Source of the DNA: Gammaproteobacteria bacterium GWE2_37_16
Lineage (GTDB): Bacteria > Pseudomonadota > Gammaproteobacteria > UBA9339
Assembly: GCA_001801285.1 (NCBI GenBank)
Contig: MGXG01000054.1
Span: 1 to 8,353, forward strand
DNA length: 8,353 nucleotides
Direction: 5' to 3'
Both the position numbers and the translations under genes were made by a program. Below the pieces are notes generated by a model. The model was not told where the DNA came from. It saw nothing but the letters and a program-made list of their open reading frames with translations, and made no database searches. Of this stretch, positions 1-5,536 are shown in pieces. The stretch's first letter is position 1; each line of letters opens with the position of its first letter.

Positions 1-70
1 CTTTATTCTAGCTTCATGAATTCAATTTTGCTATTGTAGTAAAATTAACAAAAACAAGTTTATTATTTTT
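1..70. other. AT-rich leader upstream of orn
   Basis: This non-coding stretch precedes orn. It is AT-rich and has no convincing Shine-Dalgarno sequence directly before the ATG at 71. Several loose promoter-like hexamers occur (for example TTCAAT at 21-26), but none has a well-spaced partner good enough to call. No coding start was recognised on either strand: the ATG on the - strand at 14-16 reaches a stop after four codons. Confidence 0.4.
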
Positions 71-616
71 ATGAAACCAAGCTCAAAAAACTTAATCTGG
101 TTGGATTTGGAGATGACAGGACTTGATCCAGAGTCTGATCATATTCTCGAAATCGCAACTATTATTACTGATAAAAACCTTAATGTTTTATCGGAAGGAC
201 CTGTTATTGCAATCAAACATAGCGAATCGATTTTGGAGCGCATGGATGAGTGGAACGTTAAACACCATAATGCGTCGGGATTAGTCGAACGTGTGCGCGC
301 TAGTAATATTAGAGATAAGGAAGCTGAAGAAATGGTATTGGCTTTTATTCAGCACTATGTTCCAGCAGGCAAATCCCCAATCTGCGGTAATTCCATTTAC
401 CAAGATCGGCGTTTTTTAGCTCGTTACATGCCAAGACTGGAAAAATATTTTCATTATCGTAATTTGGATGTTAGTACATTGAAAATTTTAGCACGTACTT
501 GGTATCCAAAAATTGCTAAAGGACTACAAAAAAAGTCTAAGCATATGGCTTTGTCTGATATTTATGACTCGATTTATGAATTGCAATTTTATAGGGAAAA
601 TATCTTTATAAAATAA
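71..616 (+). CDS. orn: Oligoribonuclease (Orn), DEDDh 3'-5' exoribonuclease
   Basis: Orn degrades 2-5 nt RNA fragments (and linear dinucleotides such as pGpG) to mononucleotides in the cytoplasm, the last step of RNA turnover. The product has 181 residues, the usual family length. The DEDDh active site is complete: D12 and E14 in LDLEMTGLD, D112 in CGNSIYQDRRF, and H158 and D163 near the C-terminus, at the same positions as in the E. coli enzyme. The segments WNVKHHNASGLVERV and YRNLDVSTLK are also strongly conserved. The start at 71 matches the E. coli N-terminus. No clear Shine-Dalgarno sequence precedes it. trmJ follows on the same strand after a short gap without a terminator, so co-transcription is likely. 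Nothing looks defective. Confidence 0.97.
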   Translation: MKPSSKNLIWLDLEMTGLDPESDHILEIATIITDKNLNVLSEGPVIAIKHSESILERMDEWNVKHHNASGLVERVRASNIRDKEAEEMVLAFIQHYVPAGKSPICGNSIYQDRRFLARYMPRLEKYFHYRNLDVSTLKILARTWYPKIAKGLQKKSKHMALSDIYDSIYELQFYRENIFIK

Positions 617-696
617 TTTCACGGGAAGTGGAGTTATTAAATTAAAGAATGTACGTATCGCTTTGCAATACTATTAAAACTTATAATTTCCTAAAA

Positions 697-1461
697 ATGC
701 CCATTATCCAAAAAATCCGCATCATCCTTGTTGACACCACCCATCCAGGTAACATTGGCGCTGTCGCGCGCGCTATGAAAAATATGGAATTGGCGCGCCT
801 TTATTTAGTTAATCCGCTTTATTTCCCTCATGCTGAAGCAACTGCGCGTGCCGCTGGGGCTGATGATATTTTACAAAACGCTGTAGTTGCAGAATCTTTA
901 TTAGAGGCAATACAAGATTGTCAATTGGTGATTGGCACTAGTTCGCGAGTGCGTTCTTTACCGATAGCACTACTTGACCCAAAAGAGGCGGTGACGAAGG
1001 CAATTGTTGAGGCGAAAGTTGGATATGAAGTGGCGCTGGTTTTTGGTACGGAAAGTTCAGGTTTAAGCAATGAAGAGCTAAAGCTTTGCCATTATCATAT
1101 GCACATTCCAACCAATACTGAATTTGCTTCATTAAATTTAGCTGCCGCAGTGTTGATTATTGCTTATGAGATAAAAATGGCTTTGGCTAAAGCAGAGGAA
1201 GGGGAAGAGGGTGGAGATGTTTTTGGTTTAGTGCAACAACTGCCTGAGTTGGCGACAGTGGTCGATCAGGAATGTTTTTACACTCATCTTGAAGAAGTTT
1301 TAATACAAAGCAATTTTTTAGATCCGAAAAAACCGCGTCATTTAATGGAGAGAATGCGACGCATGTTTGGTCGCGCGCGTTTGGAAAGGGCGGAAATAAA
1401 TATTTGGCGTGGAGTTTTAACGGAGTTACAAAAGAAAATGATAAAAGGTGTTATTGAATAA
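697..1461 (+). CDS. trmJ: tRNA (cytidine/uridine-2'-O-)-methyltransferase TrmJ
   Basis: This SPOUT-family enzyme uses S-adenosylmethionine to 2'-O-methylate the nucleotide at position 32 of several tRNAs. Visible family segments are IRIILVDTTHPGNIGAVARA at the N-terminus (substrate loop with N19 and R25, counting from the start at 697), the cofactor-knot segment VFGTESSGLSNEEL and the final motif FASLNLAAAV. A helical C-terminal extension with RHLMERMRRMFGRARLE is typical of TrmJ. The same frame is open from an ATG at 649, which would add 16 residues. I prefer 697 because MPIIQKIRI aligns with the E. coli start MLQNIRI. Neither start has a well-placed ribosome binding site (a GGAG lies about 15 bases before 649). 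One oddity is that the FGRE motif of the E. coli protein reads FGTE here. From 697 the product is 254 residues, close to the usual length. Confidence 0.93.
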   Translation: MPIIQKIRIILVDTTHPGNIGAVARAMKNMELARLYLVNPLYFPHAEATARAAGADDILQNAVVAESLLEAIQDCQLVIGTSSRVRSLPIALLDPKEAVTKAIVEAKVGYEVALVFGTESSGLSNEELKLCHYHMHIPTNTEFASLNLAAAVLIIAYEIKMALAKAEEGEEGGDVFGLVQQLPELATVVDQECFYTHLEEVLIQSNFLDPKKPRHLMERMRRMFGRARLERAEINIWRGVLTELQKKMIKGVIE

Positions 1462-1480
1462 TGAAAAAACCATAAATAAC

Positions 1481-1557
1481 GTAGCCTCAGGCTTTGGTCT
1501 GCGATATATTATTATGTGCAATAATTGTAAGTTACGCAGACTAAAGTCTGCGGCTAC
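1481..1557. repeat. REP/MITE-like inverted repeat
   Basis: Two 23-base arms, 1481-1503 and 1535-1557, are inverted copies with three mismatches, separated by a 31-base AT-rich loop. The right arm also contains its own hairpin: CGCAGACT at 1535-1542, AA, then AGTCTGCG at 1545-1552, an 8-bp perfect stem. GC-rich dyads of this kind in an AT-rich gap resemble REP elements or small MITEs. There is no T-run after either dyad, so it is not a standard terminator. The mobile-element reading is inference from structure; no transposase is in the window. Confidence 0.75.
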
Positions 1558-1583
1558 AGTCTGTGGCTACAGTCTGTGGCTAC
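1545..1583 (+). repeat. Three tandem copies of a 13-base unit
   Basis: The unit AGTCTGTGGCTAC occurs at 1558-1570 and 1571-1583 exactly, and at 1545-1557 with one change (AGTCTGCGGCTAC). The first copy is the end of the right arm of the neighbouring inverted repeat, so the tandem array appears to have grown from that arm by local duplication. Confidence 0.9.
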
Positions 1584-1606
1584 GAAATCGTTATTAATAC
1601 GAACTA

Positions 1607-1635
1607 TTCAACAACGTCATGATAAAAGATATATA
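1607..1635 (+). promoter_or_regulatory. Weak sigma-70-like promoter for iscS
   Basis: TTCAAC at 1607-1612 and TATATA at 1630-1635 are separated by 17 bases. Each is an imperfect match to the consensus. Transcription would start around 1642, about 18 bases before the ATG at 1660. No Shine-Dalgarno sequence precedes that ATG, so the leader would be short and poor. In AT-rich DNA such matches arise by chance. Confidence 0.28.
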
Positions 1636-1659
1636 AATGCAATTACTATATAAATCAAT

Positions 1660-2826
1660 ATGTTATACCTAGGGTCGAAAAAAATCCCAGTTTATCTCGA
1701 TTATATGGCAACTACGCCGGTTGATTCCCGCGTGAAAGAGAAAATGCTAGCCTGTTTAGATAGGGAGGGCAATTTCGGTAATCCTGCTTCAGAGCACTTT
1801 TACGGTTATTGCGCACGTGAGGCAGTTGAGGAAGCAAGACAACAGGTTGCGGATTTAATCAATGCCGATGTGCGAGAAATTATTTGGACATCTGGCGCTA
1901 CAGAAGCGAATAATCTGGCAATAAAAGGGGCTGCACGTTTTTATCAACGTAAAGGTAAACACATTGTTACACTTTCTAGCGAGCACAAAGCTGTTTTGGA
2001 TTGTTGCAAATATCTGGAAACTCAGGGTTTTGAAGTAACTTATTTAAATCCGGAAAAAAATGGTTTAGTCGATTTGGTTAAATTGGAAGCAGCGTTGCGG
2101 ATTGATACGGTTTTAGTTTCAATCATGTTTGTCAATAACGAAATTGGCGTAATTCATGATCTTGCGGCTATCGGAGCTTTAACTAAATCACGCGGTATAA
2201 TTTTTCATGTTGATGCTGCTCAGGCTGCTGGAAAAGTTGTTATTGATGTAAAAAACATCCCTGTAGATCTTATGTCTTTTGCAGCACACAAAGTTTACGG
2301 ACCAAAAGGTTGTGGGGCTTTATACGTGCGACGAGCGCCGCGTATTCATTTGGAACCACAAATTCATGGTGGTGGGCAGGAACAAGGTTTACGTTCTGGA
2401 ACATTGGCAACGCATCAAATCGTCGGTATGGGTGAGGCTTTCCGCATTGCCAAAACAGAAATAATTACAGAAAGCGACCGAATTTTAATATTACGCAATA
2501 AGTTATGGCACGGGTTACAGGATTTGCTTGGGATACAACTTAATGGAGATTTAGAACAACGTGTTGCCAGTAATTTGCATGTCAGTTTTGCCAATATTAA
2601 TGGCGAAAAATTGCATTTAGCTTTGCAAAAAGATTTGGCAATTTCTGCAGGAGCTGCCTGCGCCGTCGCCAGCATCACACCTTCTCATGTTTTGAAAGCG
2701 ATTGGTGTTAATAATCAATTGGCGCAAAGTAGTGTTCGTTTTTCTTTAGGCAGATTTACGACTTCTGAGGAAATTGATTTTGCGGTTGCAGCAGTGCGAA
2801 AAGCAGTTAATTTACTGCGTCAATAA
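1660..2826 (+). CDS. iscS: IscS-type cysteine desulfurase lacking the IscU-docking tail
   Basis: The enzyme is a PLP-dependent group I cysteine desulfurase that takes sulfur from L-cysteine and hands it as persulfide to Fe-S cluster and tRNA thiolation partners. The product has 388 residues. Visible motifs are YLDYMATTPVD at the start, SGATEANNLAIKG, H109 in SSEHKAV (stacks on PLP), D185 in HVDAAQ, K211 in AAHKVYGPKG (Schiff-base lysine), GGGQEQGLRSGT, and C334 in SAGAACAVAS (catalytic loop cysteine). It ends with RFSLGRFTTSEEIDFAVAAV and a few more residues. E. coli IscS (404 residues) continues with SPLWEMYKQG and a tail that contacts IscU; that part is absent. A stop codon and then a terminator follow, with no iscU, iscA or hsc genes. 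It could be a second, non-Isc desulfurase paralogue, so the symbol is a family-level assignment. Confidence 0.88.
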   Translation: MLYLGSKKIPVYLDYMATTPVDSRVKEKMLACLDREGNFGNPASEHFYGYCAREAVEEARQQVADLINADVREIIWTSGATEANNLAIKGAARFYQRKGKHIVTLSSEHKAVLDCCKYLETQGFEVTYLNPEKNGLVDLVKLEAALRIDTVLVSIMFVNNEIGVIHDLAAIGALTKSRGIIFHVDAAQAAGKVVIDVKNIPVDLMSFAAHKVYGPKGCGALYVRRAPRIHLEPQIHGGGQEQGLRSGTLATHQIVGMGEAFRIAKTEIITESDRILILRNKLWHGLQDLLGIQLNGDLEQRVASNLHVSFANINGEKLHLALQKDLAISAGAACAVASITPSHVLKAIGVNNQLAQSSVRFSLGRFTTSEEIDFAVAAVRKAVNLLRQ

Positions 2827-2881
2827 AATTCCACATGCAAAAAACTATGGTAGTTAACTTTTCAAAAATAGACATAAACAA

Positions 2882-2910
2882 AAAAGGCAGTTATAAAATA
2901 ACTGCCTTTT
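2882..2910. terminator. Bidirectional intrinsic terminator
   Basis: A perfect 13-bp inverted repeat (2882-2894 with 2898-2910) encloses an AAA loop. The stem core is GGCAGTTAT paired with ATAACTGCC. T-rich sequence follows on the + strand (TTTT, then GTTTTT at 2912-2917), and the upstream A-tract gives a T-run on the - strand. It lies between the convergent iscS and chaperone genes and can terminate both. Confidence 0.92.
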
Positions 2911-2928
2911 AGTTTTTAAGGAAAAAGG

Positions 2929-3723
2929 TTATATTTTCATTTCATTGTTGGTAACTTTTACAAATTCACCATTACCTAAAGACAAACGTAACTTCATGTT
3001 TTTACCCATTTTGCTAGATGGAATAGCTACATCAAATTCTGCACCTTCCTTAGCATAAATTCTAACATCCATATCTTGCTTTGCCAAAGGTGCCGCAGCA
3101 TCTTCACTGATTACATCTACACTATTAATTTCTATATGTGCATTACCTGAGTTATTCAGTTTAACATGTACGCCTTTAGCAGTTTTGTTTATGCGCCAGT
3201 CTAATTTAGCATTAGCATTGATAGGATAAATATAAACAGGTAAGCTCACACGGGTAGTAATTGTAACTGCACTAGGCTTGTTCTTTTTGTTGTCCAAAAA
3301 TGCAGATGGAGATAAAGCAGGAATTTCTTCAACAAATAATCTGTATAACACCTCTTTGTTAGGTGAAGAATACTTTTTTAATGCAACACGAATTGCTTGT
3401 TTCTGTGATGGAAGTAGTTGACCAGTTACTGGAGTTACAATCAAAGAACTAGGAGTTTTTTGGTTATCAATGTCGGTAACAATATCCTCCCCATTATTTC
3501 TTGCCCAATCTGCAAGTTTCACTTTAAAAGCTAATTTCTTATTTTCGCTTTTATTTGTTAAATAAATAGGTTGTGTAATGGTTTTGTTGTTTAAATGAAC
3601 TGCCAAGCGTGTAATTCCTAAATGGGAACCTTCAGCTTGGGCAGTGCATGAAAACAATAATGCACCTAATAGACTTGTCAAAATAATATTCGAAAACATT
3701 AATATTTTTCTTTGTTTTTTCAT
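2929..3723 (-). CDS. Fimbrial periplasmic chaperone (third of the locus)
   Basis: This 264-residue protein is a PapD-like, two-domain immunoglobulin-fold chaperone that would hold pilin subunits in the periplasm and deliver them to the usher. Residues 1-30 form a signal peptide ending AQA (cleavage before E31). Domain 1 spans about 34-135: first strand ITRLAVHLNNK, then SLIVTPVTGQLLPSQKQAIR, with R112 in the G1 strand that donates to the subunit. Domain 2 starts at about TITTRVSLPVYIYP and includes VKLNNSGNAHIEI. The chaperone half of the gene at 4463-5449 is its close paralogue, about 60% identical by eye over some 70 residues of domain 1. The signal peptide also contains LLFSC at residues 22-26, an imperfect lipobox, so lipid attachment cannot be fully excluded. 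It follows the pilin at 3781-4335 by 57 bases without a terminator, so the two are probably one transcript. It ends just before the bidirectional terminator. Confidence 0.9.
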   Translation of the reverse strand: MKKQRKILMFSNIILTSLLGALLFSCTAQAEGSHLGITRLAVHLNNKTITQPIYLTNKSENKKLAFKVKLADWARNNGEDIVTDIDNQKTPSSLIVTPVTGQLLPSQKQAIRVALKKYSSPNKEVLYRLFVEEIPALSPSAFLDNKKNKPSAVTITTRVSLPVYIYPINANAKLDWRINKTAKGVHVKLNNSGNAHIEINSVDVISEDAAAPLAKQDMDVRIYAKEGAEFDVAIPSSKMGKNMKLRLSLGNGEFVKVTNNEMKI

Positions 3724-3780
3724 TTTTTATCTACTCATTTATTTTAGTTGGTTACTTATTTTGTTAGTTTTTTCTTACGG

Positions 3781-4335
3781 TTATACGGATACGGTAATGG
3801 TAATTGTCCCTGTATGTGCTCCGTCTACAGACCAGTCATCGAGACCATTAGCAGGATCAAAAATAGGGCAAAGAGCTATGGTTTTTGCAGAATTCCTTGG
3901 TAAATCAGTAGAGCTAATTGTTGCAGCAGTTTCTGGAAAATAGGTTGTGGTTTCAGCATCACATGTTCCTGCATTGCTGGAGCTGAAATCAACCCCGCTT
4001 GGTTGGCCTAACCAAAAATAAATTTTTGAAGAACCATTGGTCGTTTGATATTTGCCTGTAGTTGCCGGTTTGTCGGATTGGGAGGCAGCAAATTTCAAAG
4101 CTACGCTCTTATTAGACTGAACAGTCAATAACCCATTGGTTCCGCTGTTATTGGCGCCGAGAGTTTTGGCTGTTACGGCAGAAACATCACCTAAATCTAT
4201 AGCCGTGGTTTGTACTATATCAAGCTTTGCAGTTGCAGATGCGGAGGCAGATACGCTTGCTGAAGGACTCCAACTCGCCATAGCTGTTCCCGTGAATAGT
4301 AGAGCTATTGCCGACACCAACAATATTTTTTTCAT
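3781..4335 (-). CDS. Spore-coat-U (Csu-type) pilin with a single cysteine pair
   Basis: This 184-residue protein is predicted to be a secreted structural or minor subunit of an archaic chaperone-usher pilus. A signal peptide covers residues 1-20 (TAMA, then SWSP). The mature N-terminus, about residues 22-40, alternates small and hydrophobic residues (SPSASVSASASATAKLDI), as expected for the donor-strand extension that fills the groove of the next subunit. The fold ends with the terminal strand TGTITITVSV. Cysteines remain only at 125 and 156; the N-terminal pair present in the pilin at 6368-6919 (C44 and C74 there) is missing. A good GAGGA ribosome site lies six bases before the ATG, and a promoter with a perfect TATAAT lies further upstream. 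The gene pairs with the chaperone at 2929-3723. Assignment to the SCPU family is by motif and context; overall similarity is moderate. Confidence 0.85.
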   Translation of the reverse strand: MKKILLVSAIALLFTGTAMASWSPSASVSASASATAKLDIVQTTAIDLGDVSAVTAKTLGANNSGTNGLLTVQSNKSVALKFAASQSDKPATTGKYQTTNGSSKIYFWLGQPSGVDFSSSNAGTCDAETTTYFPETAATISSTDLPRNSAKTIALCPIFDPANGLDDWSVDGAHTGTITITVSV

Positions 4336-4391
4336 ATATTTTCCTCTATTTCAGTCATTTAAAAAAATAATAAAAGCTAGTATTAATGTTT

Positions 4392-4419
4392 ATTATATGT
4401 ACATTAAAAAACAATGCAA
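4392..4419 (-). promoter_or_regulatory. Sigma-70-like promoter for the pilin-chaperone pair
   Basis: On the - strand a TTGCAT -35 element (4414-4419) is followed after 16 bases by a perfect TATAAT -10 element (4392-4397). Transcription would begin near 4385, giving a leader of about 50 bases before the pilin ATG at 4335. A short inverted repeat, ATGC-AAG-GCAT at 4414-4424, overlaps the -35 region and could be an operator. This suggests the pilin and chaperone pair has its own promoter inside the gene cluster. Confidence 0.5.
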
Positions 4420-4462
4420 GGCATCATAAGTAATATTTATTTATTAATCAACTTTAAGGTAA

Positions 4463-5449
4463 TTACTTCAATTGACTCTTGTCAATTATTATTACGTCAC
4501 CGTTAGCTAAAACAAGGCGTACTTTCAGATTTTTACCCTTTTCTTTGTCTTTGCTGTCTTTTCCGGATGCTTTGTCTGAAGATTTATCGGAAGAAGTAGC
4601 GGACTTAGCTGACGAACCAACGGATTTACCAGAGGGAATAACCGAATCAAATGAAACATCTTCGCCAGGGTAAACTATTAAATCTGTTTTCTGCGTTGAT
4701 AATGGAGTATCTGAACCTTCCTCGAATATTTGTATTTCGGTAATTTCCATATGAGAATTGCCAGAATTATGAAGTGTAATCGAAACCCCACCGGCGGTTT
4801 GTTGCGCCCCCCAGCTTAACTGCGTACTAGGATTGCTTGGGGAAATATAAACAGGCAAGCTTACTGTTGTAGTAACTGATATAGCACTAGGTAACACCGT
4901 TAAACTATTTATTTTATTGCTCGACATAATGGGCTTTGGGGGAACAGGCGTTTCTTCAATAAACAATTTGTAGAACATCTCCTTGTCAGATGAAAGATAA
5001 TTATTTAAGGCAACACGGATTGCTATTTTTTGCAATGGAGCAAGCTTGCCGACCACTGGAGTGACTATTAAAACGTCTGAAGATGATGGGTTATCAATTG
5101 GAGTAACGATATCTTGTCCATCAGCTCTTCGCCAATTAGCAAGATTGGCCTTGAAAGCTAATGTCTGATTTTTGCTTGTATTTGTTATATATACAGGCTG
5201 TGAGATTTTTTTATCATTTAGAGTGATTGATAAAAGTCCTATTTGCATATTGTAGCTTTGGGAATTGGCAATACGAGTGGACAGATTGCCTATACCTAAA
5301 TCTATACTTGAAATTTGTGTCACATTAAGTTGTGAGTGTGCTGACGCAGTAGCAGTTACGTTTACAGTAGGGCTCCATGCTGCCACTATTGATTTGGTTG
5401 TGAATATAAAAACTGCTATTGTCGATAATGCCCATAAAGTTTTTTTCAT
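4463..5449 (-). CDS. Chimeric protein: pilin N-terminus fused to a fimbrial chaperone
   Basis: This 328-residue protein joins parts of two families. Residues 1 to about 70 copy the start of the pilin encoded at 3781-4335: a signal peptide (cleavage near A23/A24), then WSPTVNVTATASAHSQLNV and SSIDLG. By eye, 15 of 30 residues are identical over 23-52 and the alignment is gap-free to the shared GLL at 71-73. From about residue 68 it is a full two-domain PapD-like chaperone, closely related to the product of 2929-3723: SITLNDKKISQPVYITN, R145 in KIAIRVALNNY, and SLPVYISP. Residues 276-303 are a Ser/Lys/Asp-rich insertion absent from the paralogue, placed just before the last strands. The reading frame is intact and an AGGA ribosome site lies eight bases before the ATG. 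What the pilin-derived donor-strand segment does is unknown: it might occupy the chaperone's own groove, cap a fibre or be unused. Subunit chaperoning is inferred from family. Confidence 0.88.
   Translation of the reverse strand: MKKTLWALSTIAVFIFTTKSIVAAWSPTVNVTATASAHSQLNVTQISSIDLGIGNLSTRIANSQSYNMQIGLLSITLNDKKISQPVYITNTSKNQTLAFKANLANWRRADGQDIVTPIDNPSSSDVLIVTPVVGKLAPLQKIAIRVALNNYLSSDKEMFYKLFIEETPVPPKPIMSSNKINSLTVLPSAISVTTTVSLPVYISPSNPSTQLSWGAQQTAGGVSITLHNSGNSHMEITEIQIFEEGSDTPLSTQKTDLIVYPGEDVSFDSVIPSGKSVGSSAKSATSSDKSSDKASGKDSKDKEKGKNLKVRLVLANGDVIIIDKSQLK
4541..4624 (-). repeat. Low-complexity Ser/Lys/Asp insertion in the chimera
   Basis: This segment encodes residues 276-303 of the chimeric chaperone and has no counterpart in the paralogue, where IPSSK is followed directly by MGKNMKLRL. 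The protein shows a degenerate four-residue period (SSDK, SSDK, ASGK, DSKDKEK), and the DNA a matching degenerate 12-base period, so it probably grew by slippage or local duplication. It would form a charged, flexible loop in the C-terminal domain. Confidence 0.85.
5231..5449 (-). other. Pilin-derived part of the chimera, with fusion junction
   Basis: These bases encode residues 1-73 of the chimera, which align without gaps (constant offset of three after the signal peptide) with residues 1-70 of the pilin at 3781-4335. Chaperone similarity begins at about residue 68 (around 5248). The junction therefore lies within roughly six codons, exactly at the mature N-terminus of the chaperone domain. 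Similarity to the pilin is strongest at WSP through DLG and weak between residues 53 and 70. Confidence 0.75.
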
Positions 5450-5495
5450 ATGCTAAATCCTATATTTAAAAAAACAAGTAAACATTAGTAGGGTA

Positions 5496-5524
5496 ATTAT
5501 AATCCATTCTCGTATCGGTGGGGA
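5496..5524 (-). promoter_or_regulatory. Possible promoter for the chimeric gene
   Basis: A perfect TATAAT (- strand, 5496-5501) lies about 47 bases before the ATG at 5449. The hexamer 17 bases upstream, TCCCCA at 5519-5524, is a poor -35 element. A small inverted repeat, CGGT-GGGGA-ACCG at 5516-5528, overlaps it. It could be an activator-dependent promoter or chance in AT-rich DNA. Confidence 0.35.
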
Positions 5525-5536
5525 ACCGTCTTAATT

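Larger units (their letters stand above)
1462..1659. other. Non-coding gap between trmJ and iscS
   Basis: This 198-base gap holds the GC-rich inverted repeat and tandem repeat listed separately, flanked by AT-rich DNA. In the enterobacterial isc locus this position is occupied by iscR; no IscR-like reading frame or remnant is visible here. Confidence 0.6.

Noticed and set aside
649..696. Sixteen-residue N-terminal extension of TrmJ from the ATG at 649
   Set aside because: The extra residues have no counterpart in the family and the GGAG upstream is about 15 bases away; kept only as an alternative start.
938..1132. Open frame on the - strand inside trmJ
   Set aside because: It lies wholly within the strongly supported trmJ gene, has no ribosome site or recognisable motif, and is an antisense shadow.
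1462..1659. CRISPR-like array in the repeat-bearing gap
   Set aside because: The 13-base units are directly abutting with no spacers and are too short.
2279..2678. Two open frames (+ 2279-2464, - 2415-2678) inside iscS
   Set aside because: Both overlap conserved catalytic segments of the desulfurase and resemble nothing; they are shadows.
3644..3943. + strand frame across the pilin/chaperone junction with a hydrophobic stretch
   Set aside because: The hydrophobicity is the complement of a signal peptide region and AT-rich spacer; both genes on the other strand are well supported.
4470..4487. 7-bp inverted repeat AATTGAC-TCTT-GTCAATT at the end of the chimera gene, considered as a terminator
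   Set aside because: It is AT-rich, overlaps the last codons and is not followed by a T-run on the - strand.
4136..4673. + strand frames at 4136-4429 and 4479-4673
   Set aside because: They are antisense to the pilin N-terminus and to the low-complexity segment of the chimera, with no start context or family signal.
4463..5449. Chimera explained as an assembly or sequencing artefact of the neighbouring pilin and chaperone
   Set aside because: Both halves differ from the neighbours at about half (pilin part) and 40% (chaperone part) of residues, the frame is intact and the gene has its own ribosome site.
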